Part shown: in pieces, positions 1 through 10,782 of the stretch
Position numbering within the stretch: position 1 is the first letter of the stretch
How the letters are laid out: the number at the start of each line of letters is the position of its first letter
DNA from: Stentor coeruleus
Lineage: Eukaryota > Ciliophora > Heterotrichea > Heterotrichida > Stentoridae
DNA length: 64,000 nt
Direction: 5' to 3'
NCBI GenBank assembly: GCA_001970955.1
Contig: MPUH01000287.1
Location: 1-64,000 of the forward strand
Made by a program: the position numbers and the translations under genes
Notes under the pieces: generated by a model
Seen by the model: only the letters and a program-made list of their open reading frames with translations
The model's database searches: none
Told to the model about the DNA's origin: nothing

Positions 1-867
1 GGATATTATGAGATACTATGGAAATACAAGCTTTTAAGAGAAAAAATGAACCTTAGGACTAAAGTTATTAATACTCAAAAGGAACGAATAGGCATTCTTG
101 AAAAAATGGTACTTTCTTTGCATAGCACGTATGGAAAACTTGTTGAGATCTTTGAAAAACTCGAGAAAGACCAATTAAAAAAAGATGTAGGAGTAGAATT
201 GGGGAAGGGGAAAATTATAAGATTTGTTAAACCGAATGTTCAGCCTGTACAAGCTGATAAACCTATTATGCGTAAAGCTAATAGAACTGGGACTACTGCT
301 CCTTTACAGTTATTGAATAGAAAAAAAAGAAACTCTCTTTTAGCCAGTTATGATAACCTATATGAAGATCATGAAAAGTATCTCTACCTAGAATCAAACC
401 TTCAAATACAATCTCTTTATAATGATCAGTTAAAGAAGTCTAACGAAATTATAACAGTTGAAAGAAACAGTTATAAAAAACTTTTAGACAATCTTACTAA
501 TGAAAATTCTAATGTTTACGCTAAAGAGAAAGATAGGTGGAGAGAATTTCTTGATGGATTTAAAGACATATGTGAAAAGGAACTTGTAAGAAAACAATTG
601 GAAGTTAATAAGCTCAATGAATTATTAGGAAAGTGGATTCATAAATATATGGAACTTGAAGATATACTTGGATACAAGACAAAGAAAAAGGTTCTTAATG
701 AAAGCCATAGGATACAGATTGAAGAACTATTAAGGCAGACTAAAATACATACTCGGCCTACTAAATTGTATATGCATGAGTCACCTTTACATTGTAGGTT
801 CAAAAGTAGTATTTCTACTCATGTTTCAAATATTTCTGGAGATATTAGTCCTCCAAGTTTTGAATAG
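1..867 (+). CDS. Coiled-coil protein, 5' end outside the window
   Basis: The frame is open from base 1, so this is the 3' part of a longer gene; the first internal ATG is at 46 but residues upstream of it (GYYEILWKYKLLREK) look equally coding. About 288 residues are visible, ending with TAG at 865-867. The sequence is rich in Lys, Glu and Leu with heptad-like stretches (for example around the EKMVLSLHSTYGKLVEIFEKL segment and near residues 130-240), and a basic, Thr/Pro-containing linker lies between. The C-terminal 40 residues are Ser/Thr/Pro-rich and probably disordered. I recognise no catalytic domain. A structural or scaffold role is only an inference from the coiled-coil character. Confidence 0.6.
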   Translation, partial: GYYEILWKYKLLREKMNLRTKVINTQKERIGILEKMVLSLHSTYGKLVEIFEKLEKDQLKKDVGVELGKGKIIRFVKPNVQPVQADKPIMRKANRTGTTAPLQLLNRKKRNSLLASYDNLYEDHEKYLYLESNLQIQSLYNDQLKKSNEIITVERNSYKKLLDNLTNENSNVYAKEKDRWREFLDGFKDICEKELVRKQLEVNKLNELLGKWIHKYMELEDILGYKTKKKVLNESHRIQIEELLRQTKIHTRPTKLYMHESPLHCRFKSSISTHVSNISGDISPPSFE

Positions 868-2152
868 TAAAATTGCTAGTTTTTTTAAGTAAAATGGGAT
901 ATATCATAAGAATATTGAAATTTTTAAGCTTAAAAATAAATCTTTGATAATTTATTTTGCTTTCTTTTGCTGAAAACTGCATATGAATGATTATTATCTA
1001 TCATAAAATTAAAAAAACTTAAATAAAATTTAGTCAAAATATATAATCTCATCTCACAGCAAAATCTTTCCACATAATTTAAATGAATTAGAAAGAATAT
1101 TTAAGTTCAATTTATGTAATTTTTTATAGTTGTTATTATTTAAGATAAGCTAAAAAACATGTTTGCCAGTGCTCCTTTTATTATTTTTTTTTATATTTAA
1201 CTTATATTTTAATTATATATAGTATTTTTCTCATCCTTAAAATTAACTTACAGCTTTAATAAAGTTTAAATGAATTAGTAATTAAAACACCTTTACTAGA
1301 AATTTATCAAATTATAAATTTATAAAACATTAGAAGTTGTAGATTTAAAATATTAACATTTTTCAAATATATTTTCCAAAGCTTCGCATACACAAAGGTC
1401 TTGATGTGAATAAAATTGCTTTGTGATAATATTAAATTATTAAATGAATTCTGTGAGATTATAAGCGATTTGCATAAAATTTTCATCTAAAATAATATAT
1501 CCCATTTTATTTTTTTAATTTTGATATGTGAGACATTACTTTTAAATTTTGGTATGTTGACAGTTTTGTATCAAATATTTTATTTTAAAATAAATTTACT
1601 TACGATAAATTTGCCCTTATATTATTTAAATTCTTAATTGAGTTAATGCTTTTAAGTATTTATCAAGATTTCTTTAAATTTTTTAGATTTTTGAATCCAT
1701 TAAAAACTGCCTGCCTTTCGTCATTATAGAGTGACTAAGAATTGTCTTCTAATCAGCTGGTTCTCTACAGCTACTAACCCGATACTTCTAGAATAAATCT
1801 TGTAAATATAATATTGTAATCATAACTTAAATACCATAATTGTATTCACAATTTCCATCAATACATCTCTATTCACTTAACATTTCCCAAACATAATTTT
1901 GCTCAATTTCAGTTTCAGTAAAATTCTATTACACTCTATAATTTATACCATTAATAAAAATCCCTATAAACTATTTCCTACCTTTTCTAAGTTCAAAAAA
2001 TGCTCTTTTCCATATTACATCTAAGAGTATATATCTTAAAACTCTACTAAAATATTCTAAACCTTTTACTTTACATCCAATTCTAATTCCCTTTAAAATT
2101 TGTAACAAATAATATAAAATATACAGTATTTCATATTACAACATTTAAAAAC
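868..2152. other. AT-rich spacer without a supported gene
   Basis: About 1.3 kb between two genes whose 3' ends face each other. It is mostly A/T homopolymer runs. On the minus strand between roughly 1700 and 2110 a frame with several stops reads somewhat protein-like, but purine-rich DNA produces such frames easily, so I do not call a gene. Confidence 0.5.
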
Positions 2153-3763
2153 CTATTTCATTAAGTATAATTCTATATTGTTGACCTCCAAACTTTCTTC
2201 TGGAATTAGTTCTCGATTACAAACAAAAGCTTCACAATTTTTAATATTCACATCTAATAACGAGTATTCCAAGTTTATCATTGGTTTTCTACATAAAACT
2301 TACTCTTTTTTCCCAATAAAAATCCCTTTTTGTTCTTTGAATTCAAAAAACACCATCTCCCCTTGAGTATGTTTAAATATTGAATTCCCCTTATCATGTA
2401 TGAAAAACAAAGAATATGACTGATCGACTCCTTTTTCAAACAATTCGATTTCTCTATCGAAAAAAAACCCAAAAACTTTTTTCCTTGTTTCAATAAGAAT
2501 TAATGAAGCCAGAGCTTTTCTATGCCATAAAATATTCAATTCAGTGATTAATAGGCCGTTTTTATCAAAAGAAAAGACTTTGTCCATGACCCCATAAATA
2601 TGAACTTTTGGGATTAGTGTGAAAAGCATGTTTTTCTATATGAAAAATACTTTTTCGAATGAACCAAAGATTTTAGATGGATTTTTAAGCATTGGAACAT
2701 AAGTCGAACATGCTTCTAAATTGCTACTATCACTTGAGCTTACTCTTGATATTGAAGTTTCGTTAAATTTGTGCGATTTTGAGATTATTGATAAGATATC
2801 AGCATTTTTGCAAGCCTCACGAAGTTTATCTATGTCGGGACTTTCATCAGAGGCGATTAGAGAAAAGAGGTTTCCTGATAGGGATGCTATGAAGTATATT
2901 CCTGAGAGTAAAAAACTAATGAAAATTATTGGCAGGAACTATATAAAGAATACTTCAACTGGGATTACTGAAATACACATGTTGTCGATTAGTTCTTCAA
3001 TAATTATTTTAGCTGCTTTCTTGTTAACAATTTGCTTCGATAAAGTTAAAGCGATTTTTTCAAGGTTTTTGGTGAATTTTAAGTTTGTTGAGAAATATTT
3101 TATCGCTGTAGACTTGCTGAACCTTATAAAATTTGAAGCATTTTCCAGTTTAAAATTTTCCTCAAGAAGCGTCATTGTCATCTTTAACGTTAACTTCTCA
3201 GGGATATACCACAAAAAAAATTGAACCACTCTCGGTAAAATAGGGCAATATTGCAGATTTGGGAATTCTTCCCTAATACTATAAAGTATCTTATTCATAG
3301 ACTTAATACCCAGAGTATTCAAAAAATTACTCGTAACTTTATTCCTGCCAAAATAAGATTCACCAATATTTCTCATCCTTTCATTCTCTTCTTGATTAAA
3401 ATGCTTAGAATTATCATCTAAAAACAATGTTTTTCTAAGCTTAAACATAGCAAATATAAAATTGCTTATCTGAACATTAGGAAGTCCTCTAAATATTTAA
3501 TACTTCTTAATTGCCTCTTTATGAGTATTCAAATATACTGAATTCAAAGTTGGAATGTCTTCTTCTTCTTCTAAATTATATGATAAGCTATATGAGCTTT
3601 GTGCTAAAGCTATCTGCACTTTATTATACAGTACTGGGTTTAAGTTTTTAGAAAAGCTAAACTTATCGATACACCCTGATTCTTTCATCCAGCCTTTATC
3701 ACATAATTCTACTTGCTCATCTTGCCTAAGTCTAGGTTTTCCTCCTTTCATACAATTTCCCAT
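2153..3763 (-). CDS. TBC-TLDc protein (TBC1D24-like) with a myristoylation-type N-terminus, five exons
   Basis: Four 15-nt introns (3489-3503, 2939-2953, 2636-2650, 2289-2303, all GTA...AG with A at position 10) join five exons into a 516-residue protein ending at TAG 2153. The last intron is supported because the added exon completes a TLDc-like end (NIELY). Residues about 90-290 resemble the TBC domain of TBC1D24 (segment YCPILPRVVQFFLWYI); a hydrophobic stretch near 265-285 (LPIIFISFLLSG) belongs to this fold or is a membrane segment. Residues about 360-516 match the TLDc pattern: a hydrophobic strand, then VFGFFFD, then SLFFIHD. The protein starts MGNCMKGG, a Gly2/Cys4 start that could be myristoylated and palmitoylated. 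Such proteins act in vesicle traffic and oxidation resistance. The TBC arginine finger is not obvious, so GAP activity is uncertain. Confidence 0.75.
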
Positions 3764-3812
3764 TTATTATAAAATTATCCACCACATTATCCTTACAATA
3801 AATAAAAGCTTA

Positions 3813-5675
3813 TTATAAACTTGGTCTGTTTGGTCTATTAAGTTTTATTCTTTCAAGATCTTTTTGAAGTCTTGTAATAGTTTCAAATTGTTCTTCTTGG
3901 ATAAGTTTGATTTTGTTTAAATATTTATCAGCTTTAGTCTCATAATTCACAAGATATTTTGTTGTTTTTCTTTCGAACTCTTCAGCTTCATCATCATCAA
4001 GTCGATCATGAAAAATGTTGAATTCTTCTATTTCTTTATCATATTTTCGATCTAAGTCATGCATTTTGCTTTTTTCTTTAGCCATATGGAAGTATTTATT
4101 TCGTCTAAAAGCTCGGACTGCAAGGATTCTTAGATCGTATTTAGCGATTTTTTCAAAAACATTTCTATGGACTGTAAGCAAGCTGGTCTCTCCATCCGTT
4201 ATATACCCAAAGTCAGATTTCTCTTTAAAAATTACACTGATTTCCCCAAAGTAACTTTTTTGGTTAAGTTTTAAGAATGGTGCGTCGTCTATTATAACAA
4301 TACTTCCACTTTTTATAACGTAAAAATATTTAGATCTAGTCCCTTTTTTTATAAGCTCCACAGCTTTACCTTCGTATCTAGGTTTTATATTAACAGCAAG
4401 TTCGTAAACAGTATTATCGGTTACTCCAACTATAAAAGCTCCAAGGAATTCTATTCGGGTTTTATACAAATATTGATTCATTTCATGTCTTAAATGACTC
4501 GGCAGTTTTAACATGAATTTATTGAAGTTTTCTATAGAACTATCATCATTTTCCCATTGGAATTTGTAATAATCTCTAATCCCTTCATAGATACTTGATG
4601 GCATTACTTTATCTGGATATGAACTATCAAGGTCGAAAATCCATTTGTCTAGATCGTTTTCACGTTTTTTAAGGGCTTCATGCTTTTTGTCGATATTAGA
4701 AATATAAGTATTTACATGACCCATAAGATAAGCGAAAAACATAATTCCAAGAAACTCTATAATCATTGCGTAAATGTATTCAGGAATAGATTTTGGGACT
4801 ATATCTCCATAACCTACACTAGTAAAAGTTACGGTTGTCCAATATAAAGATGCCATATATTTATCCCGATTACTGGAACCCATATATTTTGAATCTTCAT
4901 CATAAAATGCTCCTGACATCCAGGTTATGTTTGAGTCTTCAACTGTTGTTATGTAGTACCACATACATGCTATACAATGACAAGTTATACCAACTAGGAG
5001 CATGAATTTCAATAACTTGACAACTGTTTTTTATTAGGGTTCTGTTTTTCTCATATACTCATCTTTAACCAGAACTTCAGTTAAAAAATGCTTAGTTATA
5101 ACAGATTCCTCAATCCAGTAAATAAGAGCATTTATTCTTAAAAGCCTTAAAAGTCGAAACCAGACCAAGCTCTGATGAAGGAGGAAAAATGGAATCAGCG
5201 AAAGTAGATCTGGCATCAATAAAGCTAAATACCCAAGTTTTTCTGAGGAGAGATTTTTAAAATCAAACACCACTTCTGAAAAAAACACAGGGACAAAGTT
5301 TAATAAAAAGTCAATTGCAATAATCACATCAAAAAAAACATCTGCAGGCGATTTATACTGTGATGCAGAATCATTATGGAAAAACACAGAATATGGTATT
5401 GAAAAACAAGTACATAAATATGCAATTGATGCAAAAAAATCAAAACAAGCTTTTGTCATTGAGTTTTGAGGTATGACACAACATTTTTTTACAGATATTT
5501 CAGTATAGTTATGGGAAGTGTACCTTCTTTCTTCACGCTCTTCAGCAAAGATTTTTAAATGTGAGACGATATTATCAAGTTTTATAATCAATTTGACTTT
5601 TCTCCAGTTCTTGCGAGCTAGGTCTATACGTAAAGGAGATAAGCTTTTAAGTCTAGGGCTTGCTCCATCAGTCAT
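3813..5675 (-). CDS. Cyclic-nucleotide-gated-type K+ channel; one junction is abnormal
   Basis: Six-transmembrane channel of the CNG/HCN/EAG class. Residues 1-212 hold S1 to S4; S4 is weakly charged (RLLRLLR). The second part holds S5 (KLLKFMLLVGI), the pore with selectivity filter SVGYGD (about 281-286), S6, a C-linker and a cyclic-nucleotide-binding fold with YFGEI (about 470-474). The phosphate-cassette Arg expected after FGE is absent (sequence KEKSDFGYITDG), so ligand binding is doubtful. The two parts share one frame but are separated by two TAA codons at 5031-5036. Removing the 15 nt 5024-5038 (CC...ACAG, A at position 10) would join them into 615 residues, but the 5' splice site is CC, not GT. 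Either this is a non-canonical intron, an assembly error, or the gene is damaged. The downstream part has no ATG at its start. It probably conducts K+ in the cell or ciliary membrane. Confidence 0.85.
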
Positions 5676-5760
5676 ATTATTTATATGTTAATTAAGGTAA
5701 GAAAATAAGATTTTAGATTTGTAAAAGTTATGATTTTATGAAGTATAAAGTAAAATTTAA

Positions 5761-6135
5761 TTAGTCTATTTCGCTTACTTTTTGCTTTTTATAAGGTTTA
5801 CCTTTATTCATCTCTGCATTCTTATGGTCTTCAGAAACTGCAACAATTTTCAGCATTGGGACTGTAGCACCCAAAGTTTCCCCTGATATAAACGCCCCAC
5901 GTACCCAGAACTTCCACACATTATCCACGTTTTGATAAGTATCTAAATGTCCTTTTATGCTACACATATTTTTGCATTCTTCTTCCATAACTTTGATAAG
6001 ACTTTCTTCAAAGCAATATATGAACATGTTTTTTATTTCGGATGATATTTCTCCTGTTTCATAATATTTATCTAGAGTTTCTAGTAAAGCTTGGCCTATG
6101 TGCGTACCCAGGTATAACTCTGAGAATTCATTCAT
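5761..6135 (-). CDS. GTF2A2: Transcription factor TFIIA small (gamma) subunit
   Basis: A 124-residue protein, close to the usual 105-125 residues. The N-terminal helical part (ELYLGTHIGQALLETLDKYYETGEIS) matches the four-helix region, and the KGHLDTYQNVDNVWKFWV segment (about 65-82) is the family signature that corresponds to KGHL.TYR.CDNVW in other eukaryotes. The C-terminal strand VPMLKIVAVSE matches the beta-barrel end (KVKIVACD). TFIIA binds TBP on promoter DNA in the nucleus and stabilises the preinitiation complex. It extends about 15 residues past the usual end with a Lys-rich tail (KPYKKQKVSEID). No intron. The ATG is preceded by TTATAATAAAT. Confidence 0.93.
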   Translation of the reverse strand: MNEFSELYLGTHIGQALLETLDKYYETGEISSEIKNMFIYCFEESLIKVMEEECKNMCSIKGHLDTYQNVDNVWKFWVRGAFISGETLGATVPMLKIVAVSEDHKNAEMNKGKPYKKQKVSEID

Positions 6136-6821
6136 ATTTATTATAAAAAAATACTGAAAATATGATTTTATGATGGAATATGTATAAGAATATGAGGATT
6201 AAGATGAGAAGGAAAATAATCATAAATAATGTTAAAGGATTTTAGATAAAAGAATATTAAGTTTTTTTTTGAAAAATGGATTAGAGAAAGTATATTATAA
6301 GATAAGGTTGGATGATAAATTGAAGTGGCATTTTGATATAGTTAAAGGCTATAGTGGATATATTTTGAAATAAATGTTAAACAGATTATAATGCTTTAGC
6401 TGATTTATGAGGGGCAAAATTATAATTTTAACGAGCGATTATAATTATAAAACTGAATCTTAGTCATAAGTTACATTAAAAACATTTCTTCTATATAAAC
6501 AGAAAAATAATCTAGATATAAAGCCATCATATTATATTCCTTAGCTTGATTGTAATACATTTTTATCCTCCCTGATTAACTTTCTATTAAAATAATATAA
6601 TTTTATATCAAAACTAACTAAAATATAAAATCTATTAAAAACTCAAACATAAAAGTAAATACATGACTCTCTTTTATATTCAACATAAGCCTATTTTTTT
6701 AACCTTATTTTTCATCAAAAGTACTTTTCGTAAATTTTAAAATTCTTAATAAAAAAGCTTTAAATTATCACAAAAAAACTTAACTTCTAAGGCAAAATTT
6801 GTATCTCAAAAATATTTTTGA
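6136..6821. other. AT-rich spacer, no gene seen
   Basis: Very AT-rich, with short purine runs on one side and pyrimidine runs on the other. It should hold the promoter of the TFIIA subunit gene near 6136-6160 and the 3' side of the next gene. Confidence 0.5.
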
Positions 6822-7256
6822 TTAGACACTTTTGTTTACACCTATGAATTTATTGAATTCTATATAAAATCCAAGTGGTAAGCTCAAGCCTAAGACTTGT
6901 AAAACAACACTAAGCCATGTAGCCAAGCTAAACCCTTCTAACAAATTTTGACTGCGACAAGGGTGTAAGAAAAAATAAGGTTCTCCTGTATATGGTAACT
7001 CTGCTGGAGAAATATACTCAGTATATGCTTTTATATGATTATGCACTTCTTCTAATGTTAATCCTTGAATCCTATTTCTAAAGTATAATACTGGGCTACG
7101 AAAAGCATGACTATATACAATGCATATTTCCCAATCATTTTCTAAGGAAAAATATATCTTTAAAAATCTTGTGTCATATAAGCAAGATATGTCTGGAAAC
7201 TGAGAAAATATTCTGAGTAAAATTTCAACTTGTTCTTGGTATGCATCTGGATTCAT
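6822..7256 (-). CDS. ATG10: Atg10-like E2 enzyme of the Atg12 conjugation pathway
   Basis: A 144-residue protein with the C-terminal Atg10 signature: a PAELPY segment, then GEPYFFLHPCRSQ (about 91-103), then WLSVVLQVLGLSLPL (about 117-131). Human ATG10 has the same order (QPFFVLHPC, WLSIVGPVVGLNLPL). The Cys of HPC, residue 100, is the expected catalytic cysteine that takes Atg12 from Atg7 and passes it to Atg5 during autophagosome formation. The N-terminal part is shorter than in animals, so this may be a minimal Atg10 core. Atg3 also has an HPC motif, but the WLS...GL.LPL tail points to Atg10. The start ATG is preceded by ATAAATATA. Confidence 0.85.
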   Translation of the reverse strand: MNPDAYQEQVEILLRIFSQFPDISCLYDTRFLKIYFSLENDWEICIVYSHAFRSPVLYFRNRIQGLTLEEVHNHIKAYTEYISPAELPYTGEPYFFLHPCRSQNLLEGFSLATWLSVVLQVLGLSLPLGFYIEFNKFIGVNKSV

Positions 7257-7549
7257 TATATTTATAAGAGAAATTCATAATATCATTACATAAAATAAAC
7301 TCTGGCTTAATATTATTAAACAAATTGAACTCAAGCATATAATAAAATGCACTTTTATTACAATTAGTATTTTATATCTACAAGTAAATCCTCAAACCTC
7401 TCCTTTAAATAATTTCAACTAATAAAAAAATTTTATCCTAAAAGTTTATATCCAAACTTTACTACTTATTAATTCCTAATTATTATCAAGTATTTTATCT
7501 TACCTTAAACTTATTAACCTTCTAAAATAACTACCAAGATATTTATAAA

Positions 7550-8464
7550 TTACAACATAGGAGTATTAGCTACACAAAAGAACTGATCTGATGAGAATTT
7601 TTCCCTAACTCCTTTCAAACTTGATTTATGTGAATTTTGAAATAATAAACATAAATCTTTAGCACAAGGTTTTATTTGATCTTCTGTATATCCAGAAGCT
7701 TTTCTTAAGTCTCCAGTCCATTCAGGTTTTATACTTTTAAGCTTAAACATAAGATAAATTGATCCAGCCGCAATAAGAGAATTGGAATATTTAAGCATTT
7801 TATAGTCAATTAGGGCTAGTTCTTGTAAGTATCTAGCCAAAGATGTTTGCTCTAGAGAAAGTCCGCTTATTTTTGAAAACCTTTCAAGGAATCTATAAGA
7901 GCTAGGGACTGTTATGTTATAATCTAGTATTTTTAATATAGATTTTTCTGTTTGTAAAATCTCTCCCTTTGTGTAGGCTTTATCTGTTATATATACAAGG
8001 TCTCGAATTTCTGGAGGGTAAATATCTTCGTATTTACTTGCAATAAGCATTGCAGATACACCTATAAGCTGCAAACGCGAACGACAAATTATGACCTTTT
8101 CAAGGTAGCGGTCAATCAAATTAACAGTTAAAAAAAGAGTTTCTGGGGCAAGCTTAAAACGATAATGGACTTCTACTAACCAATCTAAAAGTACCGAGCG
8201 CATTTTTTCTGTAATATCAGCTTGATTTTTCATATACCCAAATTTAGCCACATGATAGTTTTCTATTGACAATAAGTATTCATAAATATCATCAGAATAA
8301 TAGTCAAGTTGTTGAGGATCTGATGAATTTTGTAAAGATATTTGTGGGAGGGATTTTGTTAAATCAGTCCCAAAAGCTCGCTGAATTGGAAAAGAGTTGC
8401 GAGGCTTTGCCAATAGTTGTATGTTTTCTTTATTATCTGTTTCTTCAGAAAACACTGTAATCAT
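7550..8464 (-). CDS. B-type cyclin with a KEN box
   Basis: A 304-residue mitotic-type cyclin. The first cyclin box starts near residue 85 with MRSVLLDWLVEVHYRF (the MRAIL helix that contacts Cdk substrates) and continues through PETLFLTVNLIDRYL and SAMLIASKYEDIYPPE. The second box starts near 185 (FLERFSK) and contains LALIDYKMLKYSNSLIAAGSIY. A KEN motif lies at residues 12-14, an APC/C-Cdh1 destruction signal; no clear RxxL D-box is seen. It should bind and activate a mitotic Cdk and be degraded at mitotic exit. Cyclin A and B cannot be separated with certainty here. The ATG at 8464 follows ATTTAAT. Confidence 0.9.
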   Translation of the reverse strand: MITVFSEETDNKENIQLLAKPRNSFPIQRAFGTDLTKSLPQISLQNSSDPQQLDYYSDDIYEYLLSIENYHVAKFGYMKNQADITEKMRSVLLDWLVEVHYRFKLAPETLFLTVNLIDRYLEKVIICRSRLQLIGVSAMLIASKYEDIYPPEIRDLVYITDKAYTKGEILQTEKSILKILDYNITVPSSYRFLERFSKISGLSLEQTSLARYLQELALIDYKMLKYSNSLIAAGSIYLMFKLKSIKPEWTGDLRKASGYTEDQIKPCAKDLCLLFQNSHKSSLKGVREKFSSDQFFCVANTPML

Positions 8465-9601
8465 ATTAAATTTTATTTAAACACGCTAACGGAAACATAT
8501 ATTTTTTTGGGGAGCATAAAAATATGTATAATATTTTGATTAGATAAAAGATAAAAGAAATTGAAAGGGAAGGGTGGATTTATAGGATAGTATGTTGATA
8601 TGAATTGATTTTTAGGATAGGGAAAGAAAGTAGGATTGAGTTTTATTGCAGGGGTTGGATTATAAGAGTGTGAATGATGAAATTTTGATGTTTTAAGATA
8701 AGTTATGAGAGTTATGTGGGGTTTTTTTTATTTACTAAGATACTTTTATAATATAACAATGCCATAACAAAATATAAGTTTGGCAATCACTAAGTTCTTT
8801 TAAATTATCATTTTATACATTTAGGGCAATAAAAATCCTATATCCCCTTAATAATCTATATTATATAAATTCATAATCTTAATAATAAAACTATATAAAT
8901 TTCTTGCAATCACATAAAAATGCTAATGAAAGACTTTGCATTAAAATTTAACAAATAACCCAAGATTAATTATTAATGATTCGGAATGTCACTATATTGT
9001 ACATAGCTAGTCATCAGAAAGAAGGTAGGAATACATAGAATATTTGCATAAGACAGCATACAAAAGAAGAGCTTAGCTTATTAGAAGCACCTTGAAAAGA
9101 AAGTCCCCTAAGATATAATCAAGAATATATGAATTGCTATTTAAAAATCCATCGGAACTTGAGTTTAAAGTAAAATTATTATCCCAATTGCCAGCTTAAG
9201 TAAAAAAATTTCTAGAGTGTCTTATAAGTTTTATGCGATATCTCAATCTGATTTAGCACAGCTACGAATAATGAAAAACAAAAAAATAACCTATTAACAA
9301 GTTTAAGGTAAATCAAAATTGCAATTTTTTACTTAAAGAGTCAAAAATATGAGATTTATATTTTGAATTTTTTTTTTTTGCTTAAATTTAAGTATTTAGG
9401 TTTGTATTTGAAAAAGACATGCATTATAGATTTTGGTAATTCATTTTTTAATGTAGGATTTTTTTAATATTCCTGAGAATGATAAAGTTTAGATTTTAGG
9501 AGATAGTGATTGAATTGAAACTTAAATTTATGTTATCTGATAATATGAAAAGCTAAAGTCATATATATATCTAAAAATTAAATTATATCCCATTATTTTT
9601 T
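8465..9601. other. Spacer between divergent genes, with one weak relic frame
   Basis: About 1.1 kb between the cyclin and the hydrolase, which point away from each other, so promoters for both should lie here. The part at 8930-9271 on the plus strand is one frame of 114 codons whose stops are only TAA and TAG (eight in all) and which ends at TGA; the text between them is moderately protein-like (for example SRIYELLFKNPSELEF). It may be a decayed gene or chance. An A/T-homopolymer stretch lies near 9370. Confidence 0.35.
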
Positions 9602-10750
9602 ATGCTAATAGGTTGGTTTCTAAAGCCTCAAATAGATTCTCGGATCCAGTTGTATTATAAGCCAAGCCAATTCACTGATGCTATTATATTAAAGTGTCCA
9701 AGTCTTAGAGGGAGGTTTTTTCCAACCTGTTGGCTTTTCAACGGCATGTTGCAAGCTTTTTATGAAGGGACAATTGGGGGGACCACAGAAAAGTCGATTT
9801 TATGTGCAGAAGTTTCCTACACAAGTGAGAAAATCTTCCTCCCAGACGGTGGCATGATGTCTATTGATTGGTCAGGCCTAGACTTTTATTCTCCTAATCC
9901 TAAAAAAATTCTAATTGTCGGTCCAGGTGTAACAGGACATAGTGATTCTCAATACGTAAGATGTGTAGCTATCGAAGCTATGAATAAAGGATATGCAGTT
10001 GCAGTCCTCCATGGTCGGGGTATTGCCGGTAACGAAATCCTCGTAATTTCTATTTAGACCTTCAAAACTCACTGTGCCTGTTCTTTTGATGACTATGAAT
10101 TTGCTATATCCTATATCGAAAACAAATTCCCAAATATACCTCTAGTAGGTTTAGGAACTTCAATGGGTGCAGGGATCCTTCTAAAACACGTGGCTTTATC
10201 AGGAAATTCATGTAAACTCAAAGCTCTAGTAGTTGTAGCAACACCTTTTTCTCATTTACACGCAGGACAAAAAGCTAATGATTTCTGGCCATATTTCGGT
10301 ATTCCTCGTAAATTCATCCTAAACATCTTTACGAAAATGTCTTCAACTTTAAAGCCTCAATTAGAAAAATGGCCTGATAAACTAGAAGCTCAAGGTATTG
10401 ATTTTAGCCGAGTTAGTCAATCAAAGTCTTATAGTGAATTTGATAGTAGTTTTACAGCAAAAATAAATGGATTTCCAGATTCAGACGAATACTATGCTGT
10501 AGCGAGCTCAACTGGGCATTTACACAACATAAAAATCCCTGTTTTAGCTTTGAGTTCTTTAGATGATCCAGTGATTTCTTATGAAGGTATTCCTTTTAAT
10601 GAATTTCTAACAAATGACAATCTAATTCTCATGACAACCAATTGTGGAGGACACATCGGGTGGTTTACCGGAACTTTTCTACCTAAAAGATGGTATCAAA
10701 TCCCATGTGTAGAGTATCTAGAAGCAGTTCTTTCTACACTAAACTCTTAG
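9602..10750 (+). CDS. Alpha/beta hydrolase of the YheT/EMB8/ABHD1-3 type, one intron
   Basis: Two exons joined over a 15-nt intron (10043-10057, GTAATTTCTATTTAG) give 377 residues. The lid and core order fits the YheT/ABHD1-ABHD3 family: a PDGGMMSIDW segment (about 80-90), then PKKILIVGPGVTG with the oxyanion-hole strand, then the nucleophile elbow GTSMGA with Ser182, an acid in SSLDDPV (Asp316 or 317) and the catalytic His in NCGGHIGW (His346). The triad is therefore complete. Family members hydrolyse lipids such as medium-chain phospholipids or acylated esters, often at membranes; the N-terminal hydrophobic MLIGWFL could be a short anchor. The substrate here is unknown. The stop TAG is 32 nt before the next ATG. 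Confidence 0.9.
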
Positions 10751-10782
10751 TTTAATAAAACATATTATTTTTTATATAAAAT

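Noticed and set aside
2278-2493. Minus-strand open frame inside the TBC-TLDc 3' end
   Set aside because: It is a shifted frame over the TLDc exon; the 15-nt intron and the spliced tail explain the region.
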